Part shown: piece by piece, positions 13,245 through 21,746 of the stretch
Layout: every line of letters begins with the position of its first letter
How positions within the stretch are numbered: the first letter of the stretch is position 1
From: a virus
Strand: one strand, 5' to 3'
IMG/VR virus record: IMGVR_UViG_3300035180_001220
Coordinates: 1-64,000 of that record
DNA: 64,000 bases
Program-made: the position numbers and the translations under genes
Notes under the pieces: model-generated
Told to the model about the DNA's origin: nothing
Databases searched by the model: none
The model's input: only the letters and a program-made list of their open reading frames with translations

Positions 13245-14300
13245 ATGTCAAAAGTACTATTCATCTTAAAACGGCGCGAAGACTTCAACAGCGCAATTCA
13301 TACAGCTGAGGGTCTCAGCACTGGGCTTTACAACTCAGCTAGCTTTATGAGGGACATGCTAAATGACAACGGGGTGGAATCAAAGATGGTCGTTGTTATT
13401 GACAACAATGATATCGACCGTGAAGTTACCAAGTATAGACCAACCCACGTTATCATTGAAGCTCTGTGGGTTGTTCCTACTAAGTTCGAAGTTCTCCTGC
13501 GCCTTCACCCAACAGTAAAGTGGATAATTCGTCTCCACAGTGAAATGCCATTCATGGCAGGAGAAGGTATCGCAATGAACTGGATAGGTGATTACTGTTC
13601 CTTTAAGAATGTTATCATTGGAGTTAATGCACCTCGCATGATGAATGAGGTAAATTTCTTCCTTCAGCACAAGTTCGGATGGACGGATGCTGTATCGGCA
13701 GAGAAGGTTATCTACATGCCAAACTTCTACCCGCAACTCTACAAACCAGCTAAGACCATTAACTACGAGTCTGATGTAGTTAATATTGGCTGCTTTGGTG
13801 CTGTCAGACCACTGAAAAATCACCTGGTCCAGGCTGTTGCAGCTCTTAAGTTCGCAAAGAAACACCATAAGAAACTTCGCTTCCACATAAATGCTGGACG
13901 AATCGAAATGAAGGGTGACTCAGTTGTTCACAACCTTACAGCTCTCTTCTCTCACCTCACTGATCTTGGACACGAGCTTATAAACAATCAGTGGACCCCA
14001 AGAGAACAATTCCTTGAGCTCTGTGCAACGATGGACATCGGTATGCAGTGCAACTTCAGTGAAACATTCAACATAGTTGGATGTGATCTGATAAGCCAGG
14101 GAGTACCCCTACTAGGTAGCTCAGAAATTCCATGGTTGAGTAGCGATGCATGGTGTGATCCCACTGAATCAGATATGATTGCTAACAAGCTCAGCGCGAT
14201 CTACGACAACCCATCCGATAATGTAAATAAGAATCAAGCTCTACTAACTAAATACACTAACAATACCGTCAGTGTCTGGGTAGATTATTTCAAAGGATGA
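13245..14300 (+). CDS. GT-B fold glycosyltransferase
   Basis: 351 aa. An N-terminal Rossmann-like half (KVLFILKRRED) is followed by a donor half with VNIGCFGAVRPLKNH, the G-x-x-x-K/R strand-loop of GT4-type enzymes. Near the C-terminus FSETFNIVGCDLISQGVPLLGS matches the E-x7-E/nucleotide-sugar-binding region. Likely cytoplasmic. Phage enzymes of this kind modify DNA, phage proteins or host surface sugars; the acceptor is unknown. Confidence 0.8.
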   Translation: MSKVLFILKRREDFNSAIHTAEGLSTGLYNSASFMRDMLNDNGVESKMVVVIDNNDIDREVTKYRPTHVIIEALWVVPTKFEVLLRLHPTVKWIIRLHSEMPFMAGEGIAMNWIGDYCSFKNVIIGVNAPRMMNEVNFFLQHKFGWTDAVSAEKVIYMPNFYPQLYKPAKTINYESDVVNIGCFGAVRPLKNHLVQAVAALKFAKKHHKKLRFHINAGRIEMKGDSVVHNLTALFSHLTDLGHELINNQWTPREQFLELCATMDIGMQCNFSETFNIVGCDLISQGVPLLGSSEIPWLSSDAWCDPTESDMIANKLSAIYDNPSDNVNKNQALLTKYTNNTVSVWVDYFKG

Positions 14301-14304
14301 AATC

Positions 14305-14502
14305 ATGGCAGAAAAAGAAAAGCATAAGGTCGAAACGTTCCATTGGATTGAGAACGTAATTAAGAAAACCGTTTACTTCTTCGAGAGAGTTGAAGAAGCT
14401 TTGCACTTTGCAAAGCAGAGTCACGCTCATGACGTAAAGGTCTACAATCATGAAGGTGAACTTATTCACTGCAAGAATCATGGTGGCGAGACCTATGCAT
14501 AA
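14305..14502 (+). CDS. Hypothetical protein, 65 aa
   Basis: Starts four bases after the glycosyltransferase stop. The core KKTVYFFERVEEALHFAKQ resembles small proteins with an alternating strand-helix pattern; function unknown. Ends overlapping the next gene. Confidence 0.55.
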   Translation: MAEKEKHKVETFHWIENVIKKTVYFFERVEEALHFAKQSHAHDVKVYNHEGELIHCKNHGGETYA

Positions 14503-14764
14503 GCCTATTCGTCAAATGACAAATACTGAGCTATCTGATTACATTAGCTCAGTTACCATTCGCGCGCTTCATCTTCTTCACAATGATACTGACAGCATTC
14601 GTAAGTTAGCTCGTGAAGCAGTTGCTAAGTTAGCTTCAGCTCTTGATGGCACGGACGATGAGTTTGATCATTATGTTCCAAAGGCTCTCATGATGCTGGC
14701 GATTCTTGACCACATGACAGACCGCCGAACAGTTGGTGAAGTCTGCGATTACCTGAACTTCTAA
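14495..14764 (+). CDS. Hypothetical helical protein, 89 aa
   Basis: The ATG lies eight bases inside the previous gene. Predominantly helical with acidic stretches; not recognised. Last gene before a non-coding leader. Confidence 0.55.
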   Translation: MHKPIRQMTNTELSDYISSVTIRALHLLHNDTDSIRKLAREAVAKLASALDGTDDEFDHYVPKALMMLAILDHMTDRRTVGEVCDYLNF

Positions 14765-15120
14765 GCAGAATAGGAAAGTATCTGAGGTCGAGAGCCTATT
14801 CCTCAGCGAGACCCCAGCTTAAGCTGAACCACACCAGGCAATTGGAGCCGAAATGTCGTAGCTTTAGTTTTACAGAACACCGCAAATAGTGTATAATTAC
14901 TTATAACGAATTTTTAGTAATGTACTAGTGCATAGCGGCGGTTTAATTCACAGCCTTGCTTATCGGAGCTCCTATTCTTTCTACTTTCTAGATAAGAGTA
15001 GGGTATGATAAGAATCTCTTATAAACTGGGAGTCATAACCCAGACAAATAGAGATCAGCCATAATTTATGTGGTGGCAGTAAGACTAGCCCATTTCCATT
15101 ACTAATAAATTTTGGTTAGT
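14765..15120 (+). other. Non-coding leader before tRNA-Met
   Basis: Contains the imperfect hairpin AGAATAGG/CCTATTC(CTC) just after the last stop, the promoter at 14869 and about 220 bases of AT-rich leader with no ORF. Confidence 0.55.
14869..14897 (+). promoter_or_regulatory. Sigma70-like promoter
   Basis: TTTACA at 14869 and TATAAT at 14892, spacing 17; drives the tRNA-Met/NADAR unit. Confidence 0.75.
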
Positions 15121-15231
15121 GCAACGGTAGCTTAAGTGGTAAAAGCAGTGGACTCTCACGAAGCATCTGCCAACCGGCGGGTGCTTAAGATAATCCACCG
15201 ACATTGGGTTCAAGTCCCAAACGTTGCACCA
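15121..15231 (+). tRNA. tRNA-Met(CAT) with a 34-nt anticodon-loop insertion
   Basis: Acceptor GCAACGG/ACGTTGC (6 pairs), D-loop with GG, T-arm TTGGG-TTCAAGT-CCCAA and CCA are present. The anticodon stem GTGGA/TCCAC encloses 41 bases. Removing 15156-15189 restores CTCATAA (CAT). The insertion holds the hairpin AAGCATCTGCC-AACC-GGCGGGTGCTT, homologous to that at 6614. The mature RNA would be 77 nt. Elongator Met versus Ile2(CAT) cannot be separated. Confidence 0.8.
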
Positions 15232-15276
15232 TTAATCTCTGGGTTCAAGTCCTGGGTCGCATCAAATAGAAAGAAG

Positions 15277-15700
15277 ATGATGAAACAAATTTTAGGTTTC
15301 AAAGATGAACATAGTTGGCTATCAAACTTCACGCCATGTGAAGTAGAATTTGACGGCGATTTTTTACCCAAGCGTCGAGCATGCACACATTGCCGCAAAA
15401 ACATTTGACCCTGTTTTGCGTCAGCAAATCAAAACACTTCCAACTGGTAAGGCTAAAAGATTCGGGGCAAAGATTACATTGATCCCTGATTGGGATATAA
15501 TAAAACTAAACGTAATGGAGCATTTGCTTAAACAGAAGTTTAGGCAAGAACCATTTAGAACATTGCTTCTTGCAACAGGTGATGCTTATATCGAAGAAAC
15601 AAACTGGTGGAAGGATACTTTCTGGGGTGTTTGTACTGGTGTAGGACAGAACAATTTAGGTAAGATGATAATGGAAATACGAAAGGAAATGTGGTGTTGA
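15277..15700 (+). pseudogene. NADAR-domain (YbiA-like) N-glycosidase, frameshifted
   Basis: The 5' frame reads LGFKDEHSWLSNFTPCEVEF and the second frame continues YPSVEHAHIAAKTFD, later LLKQKFRQEP and NWWKDTFWGVC. These are the conserved NADAR motifs (SNF, EH, W-D-x-x-WG). The frames join at a run of six T at about 15361; five T would give one ~140-aa protein. NADAR enzymes remove ADP-ribose from nucleic acids or hydrolyse related N-glycosidic bonds. If the shift is a sequencing error the gene is functional. Its end overlaps the next gene. Confidence 0.7.
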
Positions 15701-16119
15701 TTAGTCAAATTAAAGCAGCTCAATTGGCTGCTCGTAAGCTTCGAAATCAAGTAGCAGCTTCTGCTCTTACTACTCTTATTGGTGAAGCTGAAATGGTTGG
15801 TAAGAATGCTGGGCGTGAAGTCACTGATGCAGAAGTTGTAGCAGTGGTTGGTAAGTTCATCAAGAACATCAACGAAACATTGAAGGCATTGCCAGTTAAT
15901 GATGCGCGCTCGTCTGCTTACCTGGAAGAACTTCGTATCTTTGAAGCATTTATGCCCCAACAATTGGATGCGATGCAGCTTGAAATGACTATCGCCGGGA
16001 TCACGGCAGCTGTTGGTAAGAATACGGGAGCCATTATGAAAGAGTTGAAGGCTGGGTTCAGCGGACAATATGATGGCAGGCAAGCATCTGAAATTGTTAA
16101 GCGGCTTGTGGCAGGTTAA
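15691..16119 (+). CDS. YqeY/GatB-like domain protein
   Basis: 142 aa. ISQIKAAQLAARKLRNQVAA, then EELRIFEAFMPQQL and GAIMKELKAGFSGQYDGRQA are the hallmark blocks of YqeY proteins, which share the C-terminal helical domain of the tRNA amidotransferase subunit GatB. GTG start (15691 or 15694) behind AAGGAA, overlapping the NADAR stop. YqeY is thought to act in tRNA handling, which fits a tRNA-rich phage. Confidence 0.85.
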   Translation: MVLISQIKAAQLAARKLRNQVAASALTTLIGEAEMVGKNAGREVTDAEVVAVVGKFIKNINETLKALPVNDARSSAYLEELRIFEAFMPQQLDAMQLEMTIAGITAAVGKNTGAIMKELKAGFSGQYDGRQASEIVKRLVAG

Positions 16120-16132
16120 ACGACCTTGTATA

Positions 16133-16166
16133 GTAAAATGTCAGAGAAAATTTTCTGACATTTTAC
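16133..16166. terminator. Long hairpin, likely terminator
   Basis: GTAAAATGTCAGA/TCTGACATTTTAC, 13 bp, with an AT-rich loop; the stem's own T-rich 3' arm could serve as the U-run. Confidence 0.65.
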
Positions 16167-16199
16167 TTCATGTTTTCTTTCATAGTTTAGAGTTTGATT

Positions 16200-16504
16200 A
16201 TGAAAACTGTGCCGGCATTTCCTGCCGCTCCATTCTGGTTCTATAGCTCGTATAAAAGTATGTCAGCCAAACCTTTTTCACAAATAAATTAGGTCAAGTC
16301 ATTCAGCCAGGTGATGCAGTAGTTATGATTACTTCTGGTCGCAATGGTCATACGAATATTCGTAAAGGTATCTATCTTGAAGACAACGGTAATGGTCCAG
16401 TATGCATGTGGGTCAACAGTAACTATTGGAAGCGAACAACACTTCCTTCAGGTCGTATTTTTCTGCTAAATACCCCCGTTAGCTGCAATCACATAACATT
16501 ATAG
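16200..16504 (+). pseudogene. Small hypothetical protein with one frameshift
   Basis: From ATG 16200 the frame encodes KTVPAFPAAPFWFYSSYKS and breaks at a run of five T near 16277. The next frame continues FFTNKLGQVIQPGDAVVMI, then SGRNGHTNIRKGIYLEDN and a TLPSGRIFLL block, to 16504. One extra T restores a ~101-aa beta-rich protein. Function unknown. Confidence 0.55.
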
Positions 16505-16512
16505 GACATCAC

Positions 16513-16785
16513 ATGAAATACAGAATTATAAAGAGAGAGCATTTCTCAGGTAAAGATACCATCTGTCGTTATCTTGTCGCCCAGTACAAGACCAATTTTC
16601 TTTCGCAGTGGAAGAATATTGAGTACTTTTATAAGTCTGATTTTGAAGATATTCCTGGAGTCTGGACCCATGTGTGCAGTGACTTAGTTCAAGCACGCAT
16701 GGCTCTTAATCAACACAAGAAAGGTATCGCTATCTTCGATACCTTGATGGTCAAGGTATCAGATACCTTGATCTTCGAAGAATAA
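16513..16785 (+). CDS. Hypothetical protein, 90 aa
   Basis: Soluble, aromatic and basic; not recognised. The last 40 bases contain overlapping hairpins (GATACCTTGA/TCAAGGTATC, 10 bp, loop TGG). Confidence 0.55.
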   Translation: MKYRIIKREHFSGKDTICRYLVAQYKTNFLSQWKNIEYFYKSDFEDIPGVWTHVCSDLVQARMALNQHKKGIAIFDTLMVKVSDTLIFEE

Positions 16786-16938
16786 ATGTCTAACCTTTGG
16801 TTAAATATCCGTTGGAAGTCTTACCACTTCCAATGGCAAAGGGGCGACTGGTCCCCACACATCCATCAGAACTCTTTCTGGCAACCTTCTTGGAAGACGT
16901 TCGCTATCTATCAAATAGGCAATTGGCACTCGGCTTGA
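16786..16938 (+). CDS. Trp-rich small protein, 50 aa
   Basis: Begins immediately after the previous stop (TAAATG). The 50 residues include seven Trp and many His in a repeating WxxH/W rhythm (WKSYHFQWQRGDWSPH). Similar Trp-rich micro-proteins occur in other phages; function unknown. Confidence 0.6.
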   Translation: MSNLWLNIRWKSYHFQWQRGDWSPHIHQNSFWQPSWKTFAIYQIGNWHSA

Positions 16939-17300
16939 ACCAGTTATCGTAACTACTAAAGGCGAAAAATCTTTTGTGGTGGGAACAAAAAGTTTAAAAA
17001 GGCCCATCACTTGATCAAATTTACCAGGTGTGGAAAGATTTTGATGGTAAGAAGAACACATCTACTAAATCAAAATCCGGTCTCCCACTGAAGGTTGAAT
17101 AGCAAACCAAATGGTATTGTTATTACATTCACAGATGCGGCAAGCGCTAAAGAAGCCATCGAAGCTTCTATTGCATTGGCTGCTGCTAAAGTTAGCAAGG
17201 ATGTAAAATCAAAAGCTGCTTGGAAAGCAGGTGCTAATGATTGATGATTGATGAGCTTGCTAAGAAGGGCAAGCTAGGAAAATACGCTGAAGCAAAATAA
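16939..17300 (+). pseudogene. Decayed or multiply frameshifted gene
   Basis: Three frames carry consecutive protein-like pieces: TTKGEKSFVVGTKSLK, then DQIYQVWKDFDGKKNTSTK, then TFTDAASAKEAIEASIALA with a second break at repeated TGATTGATGATTGATG before IDELAKKGKLGKYAEAK. Together they would give ~120 residues of unknown function. Confidence 0.45.
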
Positions 17301-17301
17301 G

Positions 17302-17330
17302 TTTACTTGATAGCTCCTTTAGGGTATAAT
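17302..17330 (+). promoter_or_regulatory. Sigma70-like promoter inside an inverted repeat
   Basis: TTTACT at 17302 and TATAAT at 17325, spacing 17. AGCTCCTTTAG upstream of the -10 pairs with CTAAAGGAGCT downstream, so the Shine-Dalgarno (AAAGGAG) lies in the right arm. Confidence 0.75.
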
Positions 17331-17352
17331 AGAACTTCTAAAGGAGCTTATC

Positions 17353-17598
17353 GTGGATATTAAAGAACTTCGGTCTAAACTACACGAGGGTAAAGTTACT
17401 GTCACTTTCACAAAAGTGAATGGTGATGTTCGTGTAATGGATTGCACACTCAATATGGAATTAGTTCCACCATCGGGCTGGCCTCAAGGAAAGATTGAAC
17501 TTTCTGAAGATACTTCAAATCGAACCATTCGAGTTTATGATTTGAAAGCACAGGGCTGGCGTTCATTTGTATTTGATAATGTAACCAATATTGTATGA
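17353..17598 (+). CDS. DUF2693/WYL-like small protein
   Basis: 81 aa; GTG start with AAAGGAG. LHEGKVTVTFTKVNGDVRVM and a closing IRVYDLKAQGWRSFVFDNV match the small beta-barrel DUF2693 family of T4-like phages. Function unknown. Overlaps the next gene by ATGA. Confidence 0.75.
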   Translation: MDIKELRSKLHEGKVTVTFTKVNGDVRVMDCTLNMELVPPSGWPQGKIELSEDTSNRTIRVYDLKAQGWRSFVFDNVTNIV

Positions 17599-17810
17599 GT
17601 ACATCTGTAAATAACATCACTGGGGATTTGATGCGCACCAAGGGTGCAACCAATGCTTATCGCGCCGGGCATGAGCGAATTTTTGGCGAACGAAAATTCG
17701 TTGAAAAAGAAATGTTCCGTATTAAAGAATGGGTCAAACAATTTGGAGACCCTACTAAAGAAGAATTCGACGAATACATTGCTACTGGAAAGATTAAAGA
17801 CAGATGCTAA
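17595..17810 (+). CDS. Hypothetical protein, 71 aa
   Basis: ATGA overlap with the previous gene and a 7-base overlap with the phosphatase. Basic helix-rich protein; not recognised. Confidence 0.6.
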   Translation: MSTSVNNITGDLMRTKGATNAYRAGHERIFGERKFVEKEMFRIKEWVKQFGDPTKEEFDEYIATGKIKDRC

Positions 17811-18688
17811 TCAAGACTCTCCCCGTTAACTTGCTAGGTCGCGATTACGTTTGCGGGGATATTCACGGGTCCTATACTCGTGTGATGCAGTTTTTGGCGC
17901 ATGTAGATTTCGATAAGACTAAGGATAGACTTATCTGTGCTGGTGATTTGATCGATCGCGGTCCAGAGAATGAGCAGTGCTTGCATTTGCTCTATGAGCC
18001 ATGGTTTGAATGCGCTATGGGCAATCACGAGTGGATGATGGTCGATAGCTTTAAGCATGGCGGGCTTGATTATGGCATGGCATGGCTAAATCATGGTGGC
18101 ATGTGGGCTAGAGATTATATCTCTGAACCTTCTAATGTGGGAGCATTTGTTCGCGGGGCTGTAGAAGATAAGATGCAGCATCTGCCTTTTTTGCTAACTG
18201 TTCCTATGGCAAATGGAAAGAAGTTCCACGTTCTGCATGCAGAAATTTATTATGACGAGCATCTCACTGATGCAAATATGACTGACGAATATTTGATGAA
18301 ACAAATAATGACACGTCAGACATATGATGGTGATGTAGTTTTATGGGGTCGTAAATACTTTATCCGTTTTTACGATACGACCCTAGATGATAGAGTGATA
18401 GATAAGTTTAGAAAGAGTTTGACCCTGGACAATAAAACTCTGGGCTCATTGTTTAACTCTGGATTATCTCACATCTATTCTGGCCATACTATTGTAAGAG
18501 AGCCTATCCAGTTTATGGGACAGACGAATCTTGATACAATGGCTTATGGCAGTTATCCTAGTGATAGCCGATATGGAGCAGTTGAACCACCAGCATGGTG
18601 CGGGTTAACTGTTACTGAACCTAAAACAGACACATTCTGGCATGTTAGCCAGAATGGTGTTAAAGAAATTAAACCTGTAGTAATTTGA
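17804..18688 (+). CDS. Calcineurin-like serine/threonine phosphatase
   Basis: 294 aa with the metal-binding signature of PPP-family metallophosphoesterases: YVCGDIHGSY (residue ~18), LICAGDLIDRGPE (~47) and CAMGNHEWM (~74), with later His residues (VLHAE, YSGHT). This resembles lambda NinI/PrpA-type phosphatases, which dephosphorylate proteins or nucleotides. Two-metal active site intact. Coupled to the preceding small genes. Confidence 0.88.
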   Translation: MLIKTLPVNLLGRDYVCGDIHGSYTRVMQFLAHVDFDKTKDRLICAGDLIDRGPENEQCLHLLYEPWFECAMGNHEWMMVDSFKHGGLDYGMAWLNHGGMWARDYISEPSNVGAFVRGAVEDKMQHLPFLLTVPMANGKKFHVLHAEIYYDEHLTDANMTDEYLMKQIMTRQTYDGDVVLWGRKYFIRFYDTTLDDRVIDKFRKSLTLDNKTLGSLFNSGLSHIYSGHTIVREPIQFMGQTNLDTMAYGSYPSDSRYGAVEPPAWCGLTVTEPKTDTFWHVSQNGVKEIKPVVI

Positions 18689-18702
18689 AAAGGAAACTCA
18701 CA

Positions 18703-18924
18703 ATGTCACGTAACTCCAAGAACTCCAAGCGCATCGCAGCAGCACGCGAAATGTCCAAGATACGCGTCGCAGGTGGGCATGGACCTTCGAAGACAGAACC
18801 AAAGCACGGAAAGAAAAATGCTTGGTGGCAGAAATTCCGCAGTTATGCGGAGTATGTGTCGGGTCCGAAGAAGAGTGGAAGGAAAAATGCAGCAGGTGAA
18901 GACGGACTTGAACTAACAGTCTGA
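18703..18924 (+). CDS. Small basic conserved phage protein
   Basis: 73 aa; ATG 18703 behind AAAAGGAAA. SRNSKNSKRIAAAREMSK, then GPSKTEPKHGKKNAWW is a basic pattern common among small phage proteins of unknown function. Confidence 0.65.
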   Translation: MSRNSKNSKRIAAAREMSKIRVAGGHGPSKTEPKHGKKNAWWQKFRSYAEYVSGPKKSGRKNAAGEDGLELTV

Positions 18925-18926
18925 AA

Positions 18927-19085
18927 ATGAAAGAGAGATTAGCATCCCTTAAGATTGGGGCGTCCTGGTTATTCGGGGTACCCCTTATCATTATTGCGGC
19001 GATCTTCTTTATCAGTGTTACGGTTAGCCTATTTCTTATAGAGGTCTCATTTAATAAGAACAGATCTAAACAAAGTCTTCCATAA
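18927..19085 (+). CDS. Small single-span membrane protein, 52 aa
   Basis: A hydrophobic centre (WLFGVPLIIIAAIFFISVTV) flanked by charged ends predicts one membrane helix. No family recognised. Starts two bases after the previous stop. Confidence 0.5.
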   Translation: MKERLASLKIGASWLFGVPLIIIAAIFFISVTVSLFLIEVSFNKNRSKQSLP

Positions 19086-19411
19086 ACGACACAAGTCAGT
19101 TACTGACTATTTCAAACCATATCGTCACTTGAAGAAATTCAGCACCGCTGTTAAAGGAGAAGACGTCGGTGTCCGCTGAGGGAATCGAATGGCTGAGATG
19201 GAGAGCATTCTACTCTTTTATTTGTAGCAGTTGATGGAGCAATCTGCGCAGCTGTCAGTAAGTCATGGGGCAAGTTCTACAGTGAAACTGAGCAGAACCG
19301 CTAAAGGCACCGGTGAAATTTTTCCCAAAAGTATGGAAATCCTACTAAATACCATGCTACTAAAACAAAAACTGCATCAAAGAAGATGCTTAGAAAGGCA
19401 GGGATACTCAA
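19086..19411 (+). pseudogene. Degenerate coding remnant
   Basis: Protein-like fragments with in-frame stops: KSWGKFYSETEQNR, then NFSQKYGNPTKYHATKTK and KKMLRKAGILK ending at 19414. It looks like a decayed short gene upstream of the PAAR protein. Confidence 0.4.
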
Positions 19412-19708
19412 ATGAGCAGAGCAATTGCCAGAGTTGGTGACAAAGTATCTGAGGTTCGGAACACTGATGGTGATCAGACGGACTACGTGATAGCTACTGG
19501 CTCGCCCAGCGTGTTTATCAATGGCAAAGCAGTTGCCAGGCTTGGAGATAAAGATTCGGATAACGATCCCATTACATCGGCATCACCTTCTGTCTTTGTA
19601 AATGGGATTCCTGCTGCAAGAATTGGTGATGATGTAGCAGATGATGATGATCCAGGGGGCGACCCCAAGAAAATAGTTGAAGGTTCAAAAAATGTTGGTG
19701 GTGTATGA
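19412..19708 (+). CDS. PAAR-like spike-tip protein
   Basis: 98 aa with two PAAR-type units: ATGSPSVFINGKAVARLGD and SASPSVFVNGIPAARIGD. Such trimers cap the central spike of contractile injection systems and phage tails, sharpening the membrane-piercing tip. The acidic linker VADDDDPGGDP is unusual. The stop overlaps the next start. Confidence 0.85.
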   Translation: MSRAIARVGDKVSEVRNTDGDQTDYVIATGSPSVFINGKAVARLGDKDSDNDPITSASPSVFVNGIPAARIGDDVADDDDPGGDPKKIVEGSKNVGGV

Positions 19709-20331
19709 TGCAAACTTATCCTAACCTTTGGGTGATTAACGATATGGCTAATTCGGAGAAGCCAGATATTATTGCGCACTTACAGCGACTTGACGCTAAT
19801 GATCGCTACCTTCGGTTCTTTACTGTTCTGAATGATGAAGCTATTGCTCGTTATGTCAATGAGATGATAGACTTCAAGACGCAAATTGGCTACGGCATCT
19901 ACGATACAGACAAGAAGACATTGATTGCGTTCGCCCACATCACTGAAGATAAAAATGGGACCGCTGAAGTTGGCATCTCTGTAGATAAAGCATTACGTGG
20001 TGTTGGGCTTGCAAAGAATCTAATGGAAAGAATTTTAGTGCATTGCAAGGCAACGGGAATAAATACACTGTTCATGTCATGCTTGCGAGAGAATAAGATT
20101 ATGCAGTCTATGGCTCGTAAGGCAGGACTTCATGTTGTTTTAGACCATGATGAAGCAATAGCACACCTAGAGTTAGACGTAAATCCATTTCAGAAAGTAG
20201 TTTATCAAACAAAAGAAATAGCACATCAACACGTAACGATTTTTGACAAATGCTACCGTCAAAATGCGTTGTTGCTTCAATCTATGTTTGACACTACATA
20301 TGCTCTCTACAATCGAAGAAATAGTGGATGA
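19705..20331 (+). CDS. GNAT acetyltransferase
   Basis: 208 aa. Acceptor strand (TAEVGISVDKAL) followed by the acetyl-CoA loop RGVGLAKNLMERIL, motif A of GNAT N-acetyltransferases, then a helix-strand unit (NTLFMSCLRENKIMQ). Well preserved compared with the divergent GNAT-like proteins in this window and lacking their leader. The last ~50 residues are an extra helical tail. Substrate unknown. Confidence 0.85.
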   Translation: MMQTYPNLWVINDMANSEKPDIIAHLQRLDANDRYLRFFTVLNDEAIARYVNEMIDFKTQIGYGIYDTDKKTLIAFAHITEDKNGTAEVGISVDKALRGVGLAKNLMERILVHCKATGINTLFMSCLRENKIMQSMARKAGLHVVLDHDEAIAHLELDVNPFQKVVYQTKEIAHQHVTIFDKCYRQNALLLQSMFDTTYALYNRRNSG

Positions 20332-20647
20332 TCTTTATAAGAATCTCCTCCCCAACAAAAAATTATTGCTGAAGAAAACTCCTTTCGAAGGGTTAATAGA
20401 ACTCAACTGTTCATTTGGTAAAGTAATCCGCATTCGATATCATCTGACATCTGATAACCCAATTGTCAGGACGTGGTTTGATAACCCAGCCAATCGTGTT
20501 ATAATAGGTCATCTGGATGCAAGTGAAGATCACCCTTATAACGTTAGCCTAAAGATTATACAAGAAGTCTGGAAAAAAGTAAATGCTGAAAATACTATGA
20601 AAGTTGCTGGGCTGTATGACCACATTGGGTCATCATTAAAGAAGTAA
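20300..20647 (+). CDS. Hypothetical protein, 115 aa
   Basis: The ATG lies within the end of the GNAT gene. Alpha/beta composition with a beta-rich centre; not recognised. Confidence 0.55.
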   Translation: MLSTIEEIVDDLYKNLLPNKKLLLKKTPFEGLIELNCSFGKVIRIRYHLTSDNPIVRTWFDNPANRVIIGHLDASEDHPYNVSLKIIQEVWKKVNAENTMKVAGLYDHIGSSLKK

Positions 20648-20734
20648 CGATGTATAGTGAATTGAGAGAAACACTGCCAATTGGGATAAGTATATCCTTC
20701 AGTGCGGGCACATAAGCAGTAAGAAGACCTACTA

Positions 20735-21265
20735 ATGAACGTTATATTCCTTGACGTCGATGGCGTCCTAAATTCAGAGCGCTCGTTCCTAGCAGGCGAT
20801 AGTCGCAGCATGCAATATGAGATAGATAATCCAGACGATCCGTATTGGCAAAAAATTACGATATGCACTATTGATCCTGTTGCAGTCGATTTGGTGAATC
20901 GTGTCTGCCACAAATGTGATGCTAAGATTGTAGTTTCATCTACTCATCGAAAGCATTTCCCAGATTCAGATGACAAGTTGGTTCTAATGAAGAACTATTT
21001 TGAAGCTCTTGGAATTAACAAAGAATACATTATTGGATGGACAGAATCCTTGAATGCAATTAGAGGGGTTGAAATCAAGGATTACTTAGATCGACATCCA
21101 GAAGTGACTGATTATGTTATCCTCGACGATTCATCGGATATGATGCCAGAACAGATGCCTTTCTTTGTTCGGTGTGACGGTTTGGTTGGGGTTTCATCGG
21201 AAAACTACTTTCAGATGATGAAATTATTCAAGAGTTCCGAGCCACCGATTCTAACATTAGACTGA
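20735..21265 (+). CDS. HAD-superfamily phosphatase-like protein
   Basis: 176 aa. VIFLDVDGVLNSE is the HAD nucleophile motif DxDGVLN; KIVVSSTHR gives motif II (Ser/Thr) and DYVILDDSSDM the acidic motif IV. Similar to short HAD proteins annotated as hydrolases or nucleotidases; substrate unknown. Confidence 0.8.
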   Translation: MNVIFLDVDGVLNSERSFLAGDSRSMQYEIDNPDDPYWQKITICTIDPVAVDLVNRVCHKCDAKIVVSSTHRKHFPDSDDKLVLMKNYFEALGINKEYIIGWTESLNAIRGVEIKDYLDRHPEVTDYVILDDSSDMMPEQMPFFVRCDGLVGVSSENYFQMMKLFKSSEPPILTLD

Positions 21266-21293
21266 TTACTTTCTGCAGGGTATAGTGTATAAT
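21265..21293 (+). promoter_or_regulatory. Sigma70-like promoter
   Basis: ATTACT at 21265 and TATAAT at 21288, spacing 17. Confidence 0.65.
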
Positions 21294-21321
21294 TACTTAT
21301 CTTCAAAAAAGAAAGTTTATC

Positions 21322-21423
21322 GTGGATTTTGAAACTGTTGTTTTGCATTATGCTGTTGAAATTATTGGCAACCACATCAAGCTAAATTCACTAATGACAC
21401 TCTTTTTGTGAGCGATATGAAAT
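21322..21423 (+). pseudogene. Small frameshifted ORF
   Basis: GTG start; DFETVVLHYAVEIIGNHIK in one frame, TNDTLFVSDMK in the next. A single-base change would give a ~34-residue protein. Function unknown. Confidence 0.4.
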
Positions 21424-21469
21424 GATGTCTGTTCCGATAAAGTGTTCAAATGTGTTTGCTGAGGAATAA

Positions 21470-21733
21470 ATGATGACAAAGTTCAAGACAGAAGATACTG
21501 GTTTCTTCACAATGGAAGATGCCACTGCTGTTCTCAAATTGAATACTGAGCTTTCTAAGTTGTATGCGCTAACAAAGATTGACGACTTTGTGAAAGCACA
21601 CCCGCAAACACAGCAAAAGAACATTGACAAAGCTCGCAAGATGGTTTTCAAAGCCCGTAATTCAACCGAGCTTTCATTCAGTATCTCTAACTTTGTGCTT
21701 GCACACACCTCCGAAAATCTCGCTGTAATCTAA
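21470..21733 (+). CDS. Hypothetical protein, 87 aa
   Basis: GAGGAA upstream. Helical, Lys/Thr rich; not recognised. Followed at 13 bases by a lipoprotein gene. Confidence 0.6.
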   Translation: MMTKFKTEDTGFFTMEDATAVLKLNTELSKLYALTKIDDFVKAHPQTQQKNIDKARKMVFKARNSTELSFSISNFVLAHTSENLAVI

Positions 21734-21746
21734 GGGGAAAAACAAA

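Noticed and set aside
13380-13886. Minus-strand 168-aa ORF under the glycosyltransferase
   Set aside because: Shadow of a well-supported gene.
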